From the NCBI GenBank assembly GCA_039030335.1, contig JBCCEJ010000012.1:1-64000 (forward strand): a DNA stretch of 64,000 nt, in the 5' to 3' direction. The notes beneath the pieces were generated by a model. It was not told the origin of the DNA. It was given only the letters and a program-made list of their open reading frames with translations, and did not search any database. Positions within the stretch are counted from its first letter, which is position 1, and each line of letters opens with the position of its first letter. Source of the stretch: JBCCEJ01 sp039030335 (GTDB lineage Bacteria; Pseudomonadota; Gammaproteobacteria; HK1). A program made the position numbers and the translations under genes. Shown here one piece after another: positions 17,987-27,260 of the stretch.

Positions 17987-19012
17987 TCAGTGGAACGCCG
18001 GCATCACCTCTTCACTGAACAGCCGCATCGAATTCAGTACCTTGTCGTGCGGGAGATCGCCGAACCAGAAGCTGCCATTGAAGTGGTCGATACCCATGAC
18101 CTCTTTCAGAGTTCGAATTCGTTCGATACAGGTCTCCGGCGTGCCCATGACGAAGTAGCGGCTCAACAGATCTTCGTTGTCGGGCTCGGAATCGAACGGC
18201 ACGGCGATGGCACGACCCTTGTCTACGCGCTGCAGTCCCTGGCGCAGACTCAACGTCACACGCATGTTCCAGCGCGCATGCTCGATCACCTCATCGAGTT
18301 CGGACTCATCGTGGGTAACGTAGACCGGCCGCTGCGTGCTGACGCGCGTTGCTGCCAGACCGCTGCCGTTCGAGAGCATCTCATCGTAGCTCCGGCGGAA
18401 TTCCGCGAGGCGCTCGACCGGCACGCCAAATCCTCCAGAGACCAGATTAAAGCCGCGCTTCACCGTCGCGACGATGGACTCGGCACTCTGACCAACTACC
18501 CAGATCGGCGGACGGGGATCTTGCAGAGGCTTCGGCAAGACCGTGGTCTCTTCGAACTCGTAGTGCTGGCCACCGTAAGAAAACGGCTGACCCTTGAACG
18601 CCTCGAGCAACACGTCGACCGCCTCTTCGAATCGCTCGCGGCTCTCCTCGAGCGTATGACCGAGCCGCTCGAATTCGTAGGTTTGATAGCCACGGCCGAG
18701 CCCCACGTCCAGGCGCCCGTTACTCAGAAGGTCGGCTGTTGCGATCTCCTCGGCTACGATCAGCGGATTGTGCAGCGGCAAGACGACGACCGCTGATCCG
18801 ACACGAACACGTTTGGTGTGGTTCGCCAGATGCACGGCGTACATCAACGGCCGCGACAGGTAACCGTAGGTCGAGAAGTGATGCTCGGCGCACCAGACGC
18901 TGTCGAAACCCAGGTCATCAGCAACCTGGGCCAGCTCGGTACCACGATCGAACATTTCGGTCGAGGACAGTGCGGCCGGTGACTGCAAAAGCAAAAAGAT
19001 GCCAAAGTCCAT
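17987..19012 (-). CDS. LLM-class flavin-dependent oxidoreductase (luciferase-like)
   Basis: 341 residues of bacterial-luciferase fold. The N-terminus M-D-F-G-I-F, followed by D-S-V-W-C-A-E-H-H-F, G-S-A-V-V-V-L-P-L-H-N-P and the Arg/Gly-rich L-G-L-G-R-G-Y, is characteristic. These enzymes oxidise alkanes, aldehydes, sulfonates or nitrilotriacetate-type compounds with reduced FMN from a partner reductase; no reductase is adjacent. The true substrate is unknown. Its stop faces that of the quinone oxidoreductase. Confidence 0.92.
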   Translation of the reverse strand: MDFGIFLLLQSPAALSSTEMFDRGTELAQVADDLGFDSVWCAEHHFSTYGYLSRPLMYAVHLANHTKRVRVGSAVVVLPLHNPLIVAEEIATADLLSNGRLDVGLGRGYQTYEFERLGHTLEESRERFEEAVDVLLEAFKGQPFSYGGQHYEFEETTVLPKPLQDPRPPIWVVGQSAESIVATVKRGFNLVSGGFGVPVERLAEFRRSYDEMLSNGSGLAATRVSTQRPVYVTHDESELDEVIEHARWNMRVTLSLRQGLQRVDKGRAIAVPFDSEPDNEDLLSRYFVMGTPETCIERIRTLKEVMGIDHFNGSFWFGDLPHDKVLNSMRLFSEEVMPAFH

Positions 19013-19211
19013 GATTCAACCTTGCGAGGGAAAAACTGACCGGCACCGGGGTTGCTCGCAACGCGGCGGCGCCAGGGCGCGGGTCACCGCTACCCCATCC
19101 AGAGGGCCTGCGACGCCCGCGATCATGGCATGAATCGCTGCCGCCACGGCAAGACCGAGTCGATACGGGGGCCAGCAAAAAGTGCTGGATCCCGGTTCCT
19201 CGCCGCCGGGC

Positions 19212-20024
19212 TCAGTGTTCCATGACCCGGCCGCCATCCTGGTTGATCGACTGTCCCTGAATCCAGGACGACGCATTGGTGCAGAGCCAGGCGATCAGGT
19301 TCCCGACCTCTTCGTCAGTACCCCAGCGCTCGACCGGCTCGGCACCACGCGCCGTCACGCGCGCATCGTCGGGTTTGACGGCATCCATGCGCGACGTTGC
19401 GACCAGGCCGGGGCAGACGCAGTTCACATTGATACCGTGTGGGCCGAATTCACGCGCCATCGACTGCGTCATGCCGACGATCGCGAAGTTGGCGGCGTTG
19501 TAGGCAAGCGTGTGCTCGGACCCACGCTTACCCGCGATCGAAGACACGTTGACGATCTTCCCGCCGTGGCCCTGGCGGTACAGCTGTTTCAGTACAGCCT
19601 GGGTGCATAGAAAGGTCCCGGTGACTTTCACGTCGAGCACGCGCTGAAACACCGCCGGCTCCAGCAGCTCCACCGGGCAGCGATCCCGCCCCCGGCCCAC
19701 GGCCGCATTATTGACGAGTATGTCCAGACGCCCATGTTCGGCGACGGCTGCATCGACGGCGCTCTGTACGGCGTGCGGATCGGTGACGTCGAATACCTGT
19801 GTAGAGGCGCGGCGCCCAAGCTCCCGAACCTGTTCGGCCGTGCTTTCGACGTCGCGCCAGCCGATCGCCTGCTCATCGTCCGGGAATGTGGCGGGGTCAC
19901 GCCCGGTGCCCGTAACGACGACGTCGGCACCGAGATTCGCAAGCGCCAGCGCCGCCGCTCTGCCGATACCGCGCAGCCGCCCTGCGCCCGTCACCAGCGC
20001 AACCTTACCTTCCAGTTCCTGCAT
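19212..20024 (-). CDS. SDR-family protein with Asn in place of catalytic Lys
   Basis: 270 residues of short-chain dehydrogenase fold. The cofactor motif T-G-A-G-R-L-R-G-I-G has the two-residue insert seen in one SDR branch. N-N-A-A follows strand 4, Ser162 lies in N-V-S-S-I-A-G, and Tyr175 is present. The Lys four residues after Tyr is Asn179 (Y-N-A-A-N). P-G-L-V-A-T and a C-terminal Q-D-G-G-R close the domain. SDRs need that Lys to lower the Tyr pKa and hold the ribose, so activity may be lost or changed. Start ATG at 20024; the next gene upstream is 187 bases beyond the stop of the GGDEF/EAL gene. Confidence 0.88.
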   Translation of the reverse strand: MQELEGKVALVTGAGRLRGIGRAAALALANLGADVVVTGTGRDPATFPDDEQAIGWRDVESTAEQVRELGRRASTQVFDVTDPHAVQSAVDAAVAEHGRLDILVNNAAVGRGRDRCPVELLEPAVFQRVLDVKVTGTFLCTQAVLKQLYRQGHGGKIVNVSSIAGKRGSEHTLAYNAANFAIVGMTQSMAREFGPHGINVNCVCPGLVATSRMDAVKPDDARVTARGAEPVERWGTDEEVGNLIAWLCTNASSWIQGQSINQDGGRVMEH

Positions 20025-20103
20025 ACCCACCTCCAACTGCTGGCGGTCTCACGGCCGCCGTATCCATCGGCGAGGCATGGTACGCGAATGGGGGGCGCGC
20101 GAC

Positions 20104-22287
20104 TCAGGTTTCCCCATCGACTATCGACAACGCGAGGTCCGGTCGCGCGCTCGGACCGAAGCGGCGCGGCTTCGCGATGTGAAAACCCTGCACGAGGTCG
20201 ATACCAATCTCCCGAACCCGCTCGAGCACGGCGGCGTCTTCCACGTACTCGGCCACGGTCACCAGATCCATTGCGCGGCCGACGGCGTTGATCGCTTCGA
20301 CCATCTTGTAGCTGACCGGGTCATCAGCGACCGGGCGCACTATCTCGCCATCGATCTTCAGCAGATCTACCTGCAGGTCCCGCAACAAAATGAACGTCGC
20401 AACGCCGCTCCCGAAATCATCGAGCGCGAATTTGCATCCGAGCTTTCGCAAAGCAGCGATAAAGGCCTGTGCCTGGGCCAGGTTGCGCACCGCCGTGGTT
20501 TCGGTGATCTCGAAACAAAGTCGTGGTGCCACCTGCTCGTGGCGACCGAGCAAGTCGAGCGCAAAGGTCATGAATTCGGCCTGTCCGAGCGTCTGATTGG
20601 ACAGGTTGATGCTGCACAATTGGATTCCGTCGACCCGCGGCCCGCCGGCCGCCAGCAAACCGACCACGTTCTCCAGAACCCAGCGATCGATACGCGGCGC
20701 AATGTTGAAACGTTCTGCCACCGGCATGAAAGCCCCTGGCGCGACTGGCGGCCCCGGCTCATCGACCAGGCGCAGCAGAATTTCGCAGCGCGCCAGTTCG
20801 TGCTTGTGCGGCTCCCGGGAACCCTCTGTACGGTTGCATGAAACCGGAACCAGCGGCTGGCAGTAAAGTTCGAACAAATTGCTCTCTAGTGCCTTGTTGA
20901 GTCGCCCGGCCCAACGCGTTTCGCCGGCGCGCTGACTGACGCCAGGTTCGTCGGCGATGAAGCGCTGAACACAGTTTCTGCCGCTGTCTTTCGCAGCAAG
21001 GCAGGCGATGTCGGCACGCCGAATCGCTTCTGCGGCATCTACAACCGTGTCGTCGAGCGCCGCTATGCCAATGCTCATACCGATTCTGAAACGCTCGTCG
21101 CGCCATTCGAAGCTGAAACGCGCGACCGAGTCGATCAACTCCTGAGCCACCCGTTCGGCCTGGTCCAGATCGCAGTGTTCGAGCAACACGCCGAATTCGT
21201 CGCCACCGATTCGTGCCAGCGTATCGCGGCTGCGCAGTTTCGTACGCATCAACCCGGCCATCTGCTTAAGGAGTTCGTCGCCTGCATCGTGCCCACAGGT
21301 GTCATTGACGAGCTTGAACTGATCGAGGTCCAGGTAACCGATCACATGGGTATGCGACTGCTCGTGCGTGCGACGCACCAGTCCCTGCACGCGATCGGCA
21401 AACGCCTGCCGGTTCAGCAGGTCGGTGAGGGCGTCATAGCGCGCCTGATGGCGCAGTTTTTCAGACAGGCGGTGTGCTTCGGTGTGGTCCTCACAGACCA
21501 CCAGAAACACGTCGCGACCATCCGCCTCCTGCTGCCATCGGCCATGCCCTCGCACCCAGAGTTCGACGCCGTTCTGGCAGCGCTTACAGCCCTCCCATCG
21601 CCGCACGCCGCCCAGTTCTTTGAGGCCGGCGCCGGTCTGCCGCCTGACGACGCCGTGAGAGCTGGGAAAGTAGAGATCGACATACGGGCGACCGACGATA
21701 TCCGCGCTGGTCAGACCCAGTTGCTGAGCGCCAAAATCATTTGCACTGAGAACCGTGCCCTCGGCGTCGAGCGTGAAGAGCATGGCCGGGTTGTTGTCGT
21801 ACAGACTCCGGAAATGCATCTCACTTTGTTGCAGTGCGCGCCGGCCAGCCTCGCGCTGACGACTCTGCGCGGTCGATTCGATCAGCGACTGGGTAACGGC
21901 ACGCAGCCGGCCGAGGTCGGAATGTAGCAGGCAGTCGGTCGCGCCTGCGCGCATCAGGGCCAGCATGCCGTGAGCGTCGAGCTGCTCAACGATAACCAGG
22001 CACGGCGTCGGCGGCTCCGCGGCTACGACGTGCTTCACGAGGGGCGCGAGGTCACCGTTGTCGGTGCGCGCGCTCAGCAGCACCAGCTCCGGAGATTCAG
22101 CCAGTTGTTCGGTCAGCGCCGCGACCGAATGAGAAGAGGTATGGATCTGGACATTGCCGCCGAGCAGCGCCAGCGCCTGACGGATACGTTCTTCCGCCGC
22201 GTCGCCATCAGCCAGATGCAGGAGCAGCGAGCCGACCGGACGACCCGCAGGGGCATTTCTTGGGACCTGTGTGCGCCTGGTCATCAC
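20104..22287 (-). CDS. Pseudo-receiver-PAS-GGDEF-EAL cyclic di-GMP protein
   Basis: 727 residues without membrane segments. The N-terminal ~130 residues look like a receiver domain lacking its acceptor Asp (P-E-L-V-L-L-S-A at that strand end). A PAS domain follows (about 145-265), then GGDEF with intact G-G-D-E-F at 361-365 and I-site R-S-R-D. The EAL domain has E502 in C-E-I-L-L-R-L and D-D-F-G-S-G. Both cyclase and phosphodiesterase signatures are preserved. It lies 220 bases downstream of the hybrid kinase on the same strand and may be its output. Confidence 0.94.
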   Translation of the reverse strand: MMTRRTQVPRNAPAGRPVGSLLLHLADGDAAEERIRQALALLGGNVQIHTSSHSVAALTEQLAESPELVLLSARTDNGDLAPLVKHVVAAEPPTPCLVIVEQLDAHGMLALMRAGATDCLLHSDLGRLRAVTQSLIESTAQSRQREAGRRALQQSEMHFRSLYDNNPAMLFTLDAEGTVLSANDFGAQQLGLTSADIVGRPYVDLYFPSSHGVVRRQTGAGLKELGGVRRWEGCKRCQNGVELWVRGHGRWQQEADGRDVFLVVCEDHTEAHRLSEKLRHQARYDALTDLLNRQAFADRVQGLVRRTHEQSHTHVIGYLDLDQFKLVNDTCGHDAGDELLKQMAGLMRTKLRSRDTLARIGGDEFGVLLEHCDLDQAERVAQELIDSVARFSFEWRDERFRIGMSIGIAALDDTVVDAAEAIRRADIACLAAKDSGRNCVQRFIADEPGVSQRAGETRWAGRLNKALESNLFELYCQPLVPVSCNRTEGSREPHKHELARCEILLRLVDEPGPPVAPGAFMPVAERFNIAPRIDRWVLENVVGLLAAGGPRVDGIQLCSINLSNQTLGQAEFMTFALDLLGRHEQVAPRLCFEITETTAVRNLAQAQAFIAALRKLGCKFALDDFGSGVATFILLRDLQVDLLKIDGEIVRPVADDPVSYKMVEAINAVGRAMDLVTVAEYVEDAAVLERVREIGIDLVQGFHIAKPRRFGPSARPDLALSIVDGET

Positions 22288-22507
22288 ATGTCTCCCCCGA
22301 ACGCCATCAGCGCCACGCCAGTCGTTAGCTCTGGCAAGTCACAGCAACCCCGTTCGACCACACTTGTGCAACGACTGCGTCCCGGGTGTTCCGCGGAGAC
22401 GTCGAACGCTACGATAACGGCATCTTGCGGTGTGTCAAACGTGCGCGGCTAGTGCGCGAACGGCCTCCCGCGGCCGTGCGGCCAGCGGATGCCGGGCGCG
22501 GCACAAC

Positions 22508-25225
22508 TCAGCTGACCGCACGCAGCAGCGACTGCGTACCCGACTCGGCCCCCACCCACTTCTCTATCGTTTCCTTGAGCTTTGCACGATCGAACGGCTT
22601 GGCTACGTAGTCGTCCATGCCGGCCTCCAGGCAGAGCTCCCGGTCGCCTGTCATCGTGTTGGCAGTCATGGCGATGATCGGGATGCGACCGACCGGCCCG
22701 TCTAATGCACGGATCTGCCTGGTCGCTTCGAACCCGTCCATGACCGGCATCTGGCAATCCATCAGAACGGCGCCGTAAGTCTCGCTCTGGACCGCTTCCA
22801 GCGCCTCCAGTCCATTGCCGGCACAGTCGACGCGAAAACCCATCTTCGCCAGCACCTTGACGGCTACCAGCCGATTGACCGCATTGTCCTCGGCCAACAG
22901 GATCCGTGCGTCGCCCTTGCGTTGTTCAGCGAGTGAATGACGCGTCACCAGTTCAGCCTTGGCGGGCGCTGCCTCCGGGACGGTGGCCCTGGTCAGCACG
23001 GTCACCAGCGCGTCGAAGAGCTGAGACTGCTTCACTGGTTTGGTGAGGTAGGCTGAAAACCCGACGGCCTGCATCTCCGCCGCCTCGCCCCGCCGCCCCA
23101 TCGAGGTCAACAACATGAGCGGCATTTCGTCGAAGCGGGAGTCCGAGCGGATGGAGACCGCCAGTTGCCTGCCATCCATGCGCGGCATCTGCATATCCAG
23201 AATCGCGACGTCGAATCGTTCTCCCGCAACGCTCGCGCGTTCCAGTTCCTGCAGGGCGAGAGCGGCCGACTCTACGGCCACCGGCAGGCACCCCCATGAC
23301 TGGAGTTGCAGCATCAGGATCCGCCGGTTCGTCGCGTTGTCGTCGACCACCAGCACCCGGCGGCCGCGCGCGGCCGCCGCATGTTGGATTCTCTCCGCGC
23401 GGGGAGCGGTCTGCTTTTTCAACGTAATCGAAAACCAGAACGTCGAGCCGACGCCGGCTTCGCTATCCACACCGATGGTACCGCCCATCAGTTCGACCAA
23501 CTGCTTGGAGATGGACAGCCCCAAACCCGTGCCACCGAACTTGCGGGTAGTCGACGCGTCGACCTGCGAGAACGAGGTGAACAGCCGGTCCATGCGATCG
23601 GCCGGAATGCCTATGCCCGTGTCGGTAACGCTGAACATCAGCTCGACACCGTCATCGGTTTCCGACTGGACCTTGGCCTCGAGCGCAATTTCACCTTCCT
23701 CGGTGAACTTGATGGCATTGTTAGCCAGATTGATGATGACCTGACGAAGGCGGCCGGGATCGCCCAGGAGCAGATGCGGAACACCGGGATGCAGCGCGCT
23801 GATGAATTCGATGCTTTTCTCTTCTGCCTTCAGTGCCAGCAGGTCTCCGATCTCTTCGACGGTCGATTTCAAGTTGAACTCGATATGTTCTATGTCCAGC
23901 TTTCCGGCTTCGACTTTCGAGTAATCGAGAATGTCGTTGATGACGGTGAGCAACGAGTCAGCGGAACCGCGTACGGTCTCGGCGAATGACCGCTGTTCCT
24001 CATCGAGACTGGTTTCGAGCAACAGTCCCGTCATACCGATGACACCGTTCATCGGGGTACGAATCTCATGGCTCATGTTGGCCAGGAACTCGCTCTTGGC
24101 GCGCGCCGCCTGCAACGCATCATCGCGCGCCACCCGAAGCTCGTCCTGCATCTGGAGATGGTCGCTGAAATCCTGGGCAACGCAGATGATGCGGTCCAGC
24201 CGACCGGGGTGGTTCTCGAACAGAGAGATGCTCTGCGAGACCGGCATTGTCTGGCCGTCGGCGCGCGTATATTCGGTTTGAGTCCCTTCGCCGCCAGCAT
24301 TTTGCAAAAGTTCGTTGGTATCGAACCCGGCCTCGCCGATGCCGTTGGCGACCATCGCAAAAGAAGCGCCGACCAGATCCGACTCGCGATAACCGAGAAG
24401 CTTGCAAGCCTTCGAGTTCACCATGTCGATGGTTCCGTCGGGCTTGATGACTATCAGCATACTCGCCATCGAATGAATGATTCCGTCAACGTACTCTTTG
24501 TTGACGGTGGTCGATTGAAGCGTTTGCGCAAGTCTGTCGATCGAATCGGAAACCAGCCCCAGCTCGTCGTCGCGCATCATGCGAATCGGGTCATCCAGAC
24601 GCCCATCTCTGATGCGCTCCAGTCCGTCGATAATCTGGATCAAGGGGCCGGTGAAGCGTTTGGTCAGCGCCAGCGACAACGCGCCGCCGACGACGCACAA
24701 CGCGATCGCCAGAAACGCGAAGTGAGCCGTAATGTACTGAAGCTCTTTGGTTAGACGGCCAGTCGACATCTCCAGCACCAAGATACCGCCCGGTTTTCCG
24801 TCGGGTTGCAGGATGGGAGCCGCAGCCAGCATCGCGTTGGGCCGGTGCTCGAAATGAACCTTCGAGTCCGGCGCCTTCAGTTCGGCTACCGGCCATGGCA
24901 TTTCCAGCTTCTCGAACTGTCGCGCGTTACGCTCGGTACCGTCGGCGATGATCTCGCCGCCGAGATCGACCACGTAGGCATGGTCAACATCTGCGTCTTG
25001 CAGCGTCGCGGCGAGCACATCGATCATGTCGTCGACGTGCAGATGGTAAAGCGGGTCTACCAGCGTTTCGCGCAGTACGCTGGTTAGCGTTATCGCTTTC
25101 GAATTGAATTCCTCGCTCATCGTGGAGCGCTGGTGCAGCAAAGCGTAGCCGGCTGTACACAGCACGACCATGCATACGACCAGAAGGGTATGCATGGTGA
25201 GACGCAGTTTGATTGGCGAATTCAC
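22508..25225 (-). CDS. Hybrid sensor histidine kinase with HAMP, PAS and two receivers
   Basis: 905 residues. The domain order is: membrane helix (about 7-28), periplasmic region with R-E-T-L-V-D-P-L-Y, second helix (about 165-190), HAMP, PAS (about 245-365), H-box M-S-H-E-I-R-T-P-M-N with His386, HATPase with D-T-G-I-G-I and G-T-G-L-G-L, then two receivers (V-L-V-V-D-D-N and I-L-L-A-E-D-N, each with its acceptor Asp in I-L-D-M-Q-M-P or L-M-D-C-Q-M-P). No HPt domain is present, so phosphotransfer needs a separate HPt protein. It starts 4 bases after the PhnD-like gene, so the binding protein probably feeds it a signal. Confidence 0.96.
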   Translation of the reverse strand: MNSPIKLRLTMHTLLVVCMVVLCTAGYALLHQRSTMSEEFNSKAITLTSVLRETLVDPLYHLHVDDMIDVLAATLQDADVDHAYVVDLGGEIIADGTERNARQFEKLEMPWPVAELKAPDSKVHFEHRPNAMLAAAPILQPDGKPGGILVLEMSTGRLTKELQYITAHFAFLAIALCVVGGALSLALTKRFTGPLIQIIDGLERIRDGRLDDPIRMMRDDELGLVSDSIDRLAQTLQSTTVNKEYVDGIIHSMASMLIVIKPDGTIDMVNSKACKLLGYRESDLVGASFAMVANGIGEAGFDTNELLQNAGGEGTQTEYTRADGQTMPVSQSISLFENHPGRLDRIICVAQDFSDHLQMQDELRVARDDALQAARAKSEFLANMSHEIRTPMNGVIGMTGLLLETSLDEEQRSFAETVRGSADSLLTVINDILDYSKVEAGKLDIEHIEFNLKSTVEEIGDLLALKAEEKSIEFISALHPGVPHLLLGDPGRLRQVIINLANNAIKFTEEGEIALEAKVQSETDDGVELMFSVTDTGIGIPADRMDRLFTSFSQVDASTTRKFGGTGLGLSISKQLVELMGGTIGVDSEAGVGSTFWFSITLKKQTAPRAERIQHAAAARGRRVLVVDDNATNRRILMLQLQSWGCLPVAVESAALALQELERASVAGERFDVAILDMQMPRMDGRQLAVSIRSDSRFDEMPLMLLTSMGRRGEAAEMQAVGFSAYLTKPVKQSQLFDALVTVLTRATVPEAAPAKAELVTRHSLAEQRKGDARILLAEDNAVNRLVAVKVLAKMGFRVDCAGNGLEALEAVQSETYGAVLMDCQMPVMDGFEATRQIRALDGPVGRIPIIAMTANTMTGDRELCLEAGMDDYVAKPFDRAKLKETIEKWVGAESGTQSLLRAVS

Positions 25226-25229
25226 AGTG

Positions 25230-26132
25230 TCAGAACCCCAGTTCGTCGCTTAGCCCACGTCCAACGCCGCGCATCGTGGTCATCAAACTGGTGGTGCCAC
25301 CCAAGAATTCTTCAAACTTCGTCGTCCCCTCGAAGTTCGAGAGGACGATCTGACCCACGTAGGTCTGGTGCATGTTCAGAAGGATGCGCTTGACGTCGTC
25401 TACCGTGGCGTCGTCAAGTTGCCTGCGGTGGCTGATGAGGCTGCGGTCCACCGGCTGGCTCGTGTGCAGAACACGCAACTCGTCGCGCTTGCGCTGGCTC
25501 AGCCGCTCGTAATCCGACAGGCTCATCGCACCTGCTTGAGTCTTGCCCCGCAGCACCCACAAGAGCGTGTTCCGGTCATCGCCACTGAAGCGATAAGCAA
25601 CCACGTCATCAGGCGGGACACCTTCGATTTCACGTATTTCGAGACCGGCACCGGCGACGGCGGCTTTCGGCAAAAAATAGGAAGCCGTAGAGAACCGTCC
25701 CTCCAGCGCGATGGTCGCCCCGCGCAGATCGGGCAGGGTGCGGATCGACGACGACGCACGTACGAACAGAACGCTGCGGTGGTCTGGTCCGTCACTACGC
25801 CAGCGTCGCAAGACCGGGCGGCTGCCAGTTGCGCGTGTAACGATGGCGGTTGGGTACGCACCGTCGATATAGAAGTCGACCCGGCCATCGCGCAGCATCT
25901 GCGCCATCGAGTGGGTGCTCGGCGCGATGACGACGTCCACCGCCTCGACGTCCCGATCGGCGAGTTCGACCGCCAGATACCGGGCAAAATCACGGAGTCG
26001 CTTGGACTCGCGAGTCGGTTCGTCCGAGATCGAGCCGATCTTGATGACCTTTGCACTGCTGATAGTGGTACTCAGCCCGAGCGCCAGCGCCAGCAGCACA
26101 CACAGACCTCGTACCGAACACCAGGATCTCAC
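25230..26132 (-). CDS. PhnD-like periplasmic substrate-binding protein (sensor partner)
   Basis: 300 residues. A signal peptide (A-L-A-L-G-L-S-T-T-I-S-S-A-K-V) is followed by K-I-G-S-I-S-D-E-P, the PhnD-type opening, then F-Y-I-D-G-A-Y-P-T-A-I-V and R-G-A-T-I-A-L-E. The family binds phosphate, phosphite, phosphonates or unrelated oxyanions. No ABC permease or ATPase is nearby. Instead a membrane hybrid kinase starts 4 bases downstream, so a sensory role is more likely than transport. The ligand is unknown. Confidence 0.88.
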   Translation of the reverse strand: MRSWCSVRGLCVLLALALGLSTTISSAKVIKIGSISDEPTRESKRLRDFARYLAVELADRDVEAVDVVIAPSTHSMAQMLRDGRVDFYIDGAYPTAIVTRATGSRPVLRRWRSDGPDHRSVLFVRASSSIRTLPDLRGATIALEGRFSTASYFLPKAAVAGAGLEIREIEGVPPDDVVAYRFSGDDRNTLLWVLRGKTQAGAMSLSDYERLSQRKRDELRVLHTSQPVDRSLISHRRQLDDATVDDVKRILLNMHQTYVGQIVLSNFEGTTKFEEFLGGTTSLMTTMRGVGRGLSDELGF

Positions 26133-26402
26133 TGCACTTCCTTCCCTTTTCCGTCACTCGGAGCGTCCGACTGCAGCAGGTATTGCTACCGCTCTACCTT
26201 TGTCGTCCGGTTGGGCGAAGACTTTTGAGATCGCTTCGGTCTGGCCGTCGGCCGCGAGAACTACCGCGAAATCCGCCTCCCGGTGTCATGGGCGGTCGCG
26301 GCAAGGGCTCAGGTGAAGGGAAAGCCGACGCCAACGTATGTGGTTGGTTGACTTGACGGATGGAGCGCGCGCGGCGTTGCGGCCAGGCCGAGTTCGGCGC
26401 GG

Positions 26403-27095
26403 CTACGGTTGCCGGCCGGCCTCGACGTGCATGTCGCCTTCCGCGCCGGCTTCGATATGCGCGATCCAACGAGGATAGCGTTCGCGAAAGTCGGTCAGGA
26501 TTTCGCCGAGCGGCAGATCGGTGTAGGGGCCACGGTCCTGCAAATACTCCATGTGCCGGCGTCCGCCAGCGTCGAATTCCTGGAACAGTACATCGGCAGT
26601 GCCATCGAACTCCTGCGGGCGAACCCCAAACTTCTGGCACAGCTCCACGTTGAACACCGGCGTCACCTTGACCCACCGACCTTCGAGCCAGAGTTCCACG
26701 TAGCCGTGGTATGCGAACACGTCGGTACCGATCAGTGCCTGCAGATTCTCGGTAGTCAGATGATTGCGGACATCCGCATAGCCGGGCCGTGCCGGAATTC
26801 CGAGCAGCCGTGCGCCAGCGGTCATCAGGATCGCCTTCGGGACGCACCACGACTCACGCGCCGTAAGCGTGGCACTGGCGCGGTAGGCACCAGGCGCGAG
26901 TCTGGCACTGTAAGGGTTGTAACGGATCTGGTCGCGAACCGCGTAGAACAATCGCACCGCCTGCCTTGTCGACGTCGCGTTGGTATCGACGTGATCGGAG
27001 ACGAACGTCCGGACGATCGGATGTTCGAAATCAATGTAGTAACTGCTGCCCAGGTAGCCTTCGGGGTCGTCCGACCGCGCGGGCGACCCATCCAT
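26403..27095 (-). CDS. Transglutaminase-like cysteine protein
   Basis: About 230 residues from the ATG at 27095; the open frame extends further upstream but reads as non-coding. The catalytic Cys84 lies in R-E-S-W-C-V-P-K, the usual core-domain context (..C..K..L..A..R..GIPAR), and the His is in A-Y-H-G-Y-V-E-L-W. The third position reads V-K-V-T-P-V-F-N, the variant found in a common proteobacterial family of transglutaminase-like proteins. No signal peptide is seen, so a cytoplasmic protease-like or amidase-like role is possible. The promoter would be in the 170 bases before the divergent CMD gene. Confidence 0.85.
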   Translation of the reverse strand: MDGSPARSDDPEGYLGSSYYIDFEHPIVRTFVSDHVDTNATSTRQAVRLFYAVRDQIRYNPYSARLAPGAYRASATLTARESWCVPKAILMTAGARLLGIPARPGYADVRNHLTTENLQALIGTDVFAYHGYVELWLEGRWVKVTPVFNVELCQKFGVRPQEFDGTADVLFQEFDAGGRRHMEYLQDRGPYTDLPLGEILTDFRERYPRWIAHIEAGAEGDMHVEAGRQP

Positions 27096-27260
27096 CGGGC
27101 TGTCAGACGCCTTCGTCACAGGGCACTGGTCCTCAACTTGGGATTTACGCCACCATGATACCGGGAGTTGTGGCGCGCTACCGGGATCCCCTGGCCCCGC
27201 GATGGTTGGCACCGCCGCTTCGACCAGTGCCAATATCTGACGTTTTCGAGGCAAATGACC

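Noticed and set aside
26194..26850. 218-codon minus-strand open frame overlapping the transglutaminase-like gene
   Set aside because: It is out of frame with the clear cysteine protein and has random composition.
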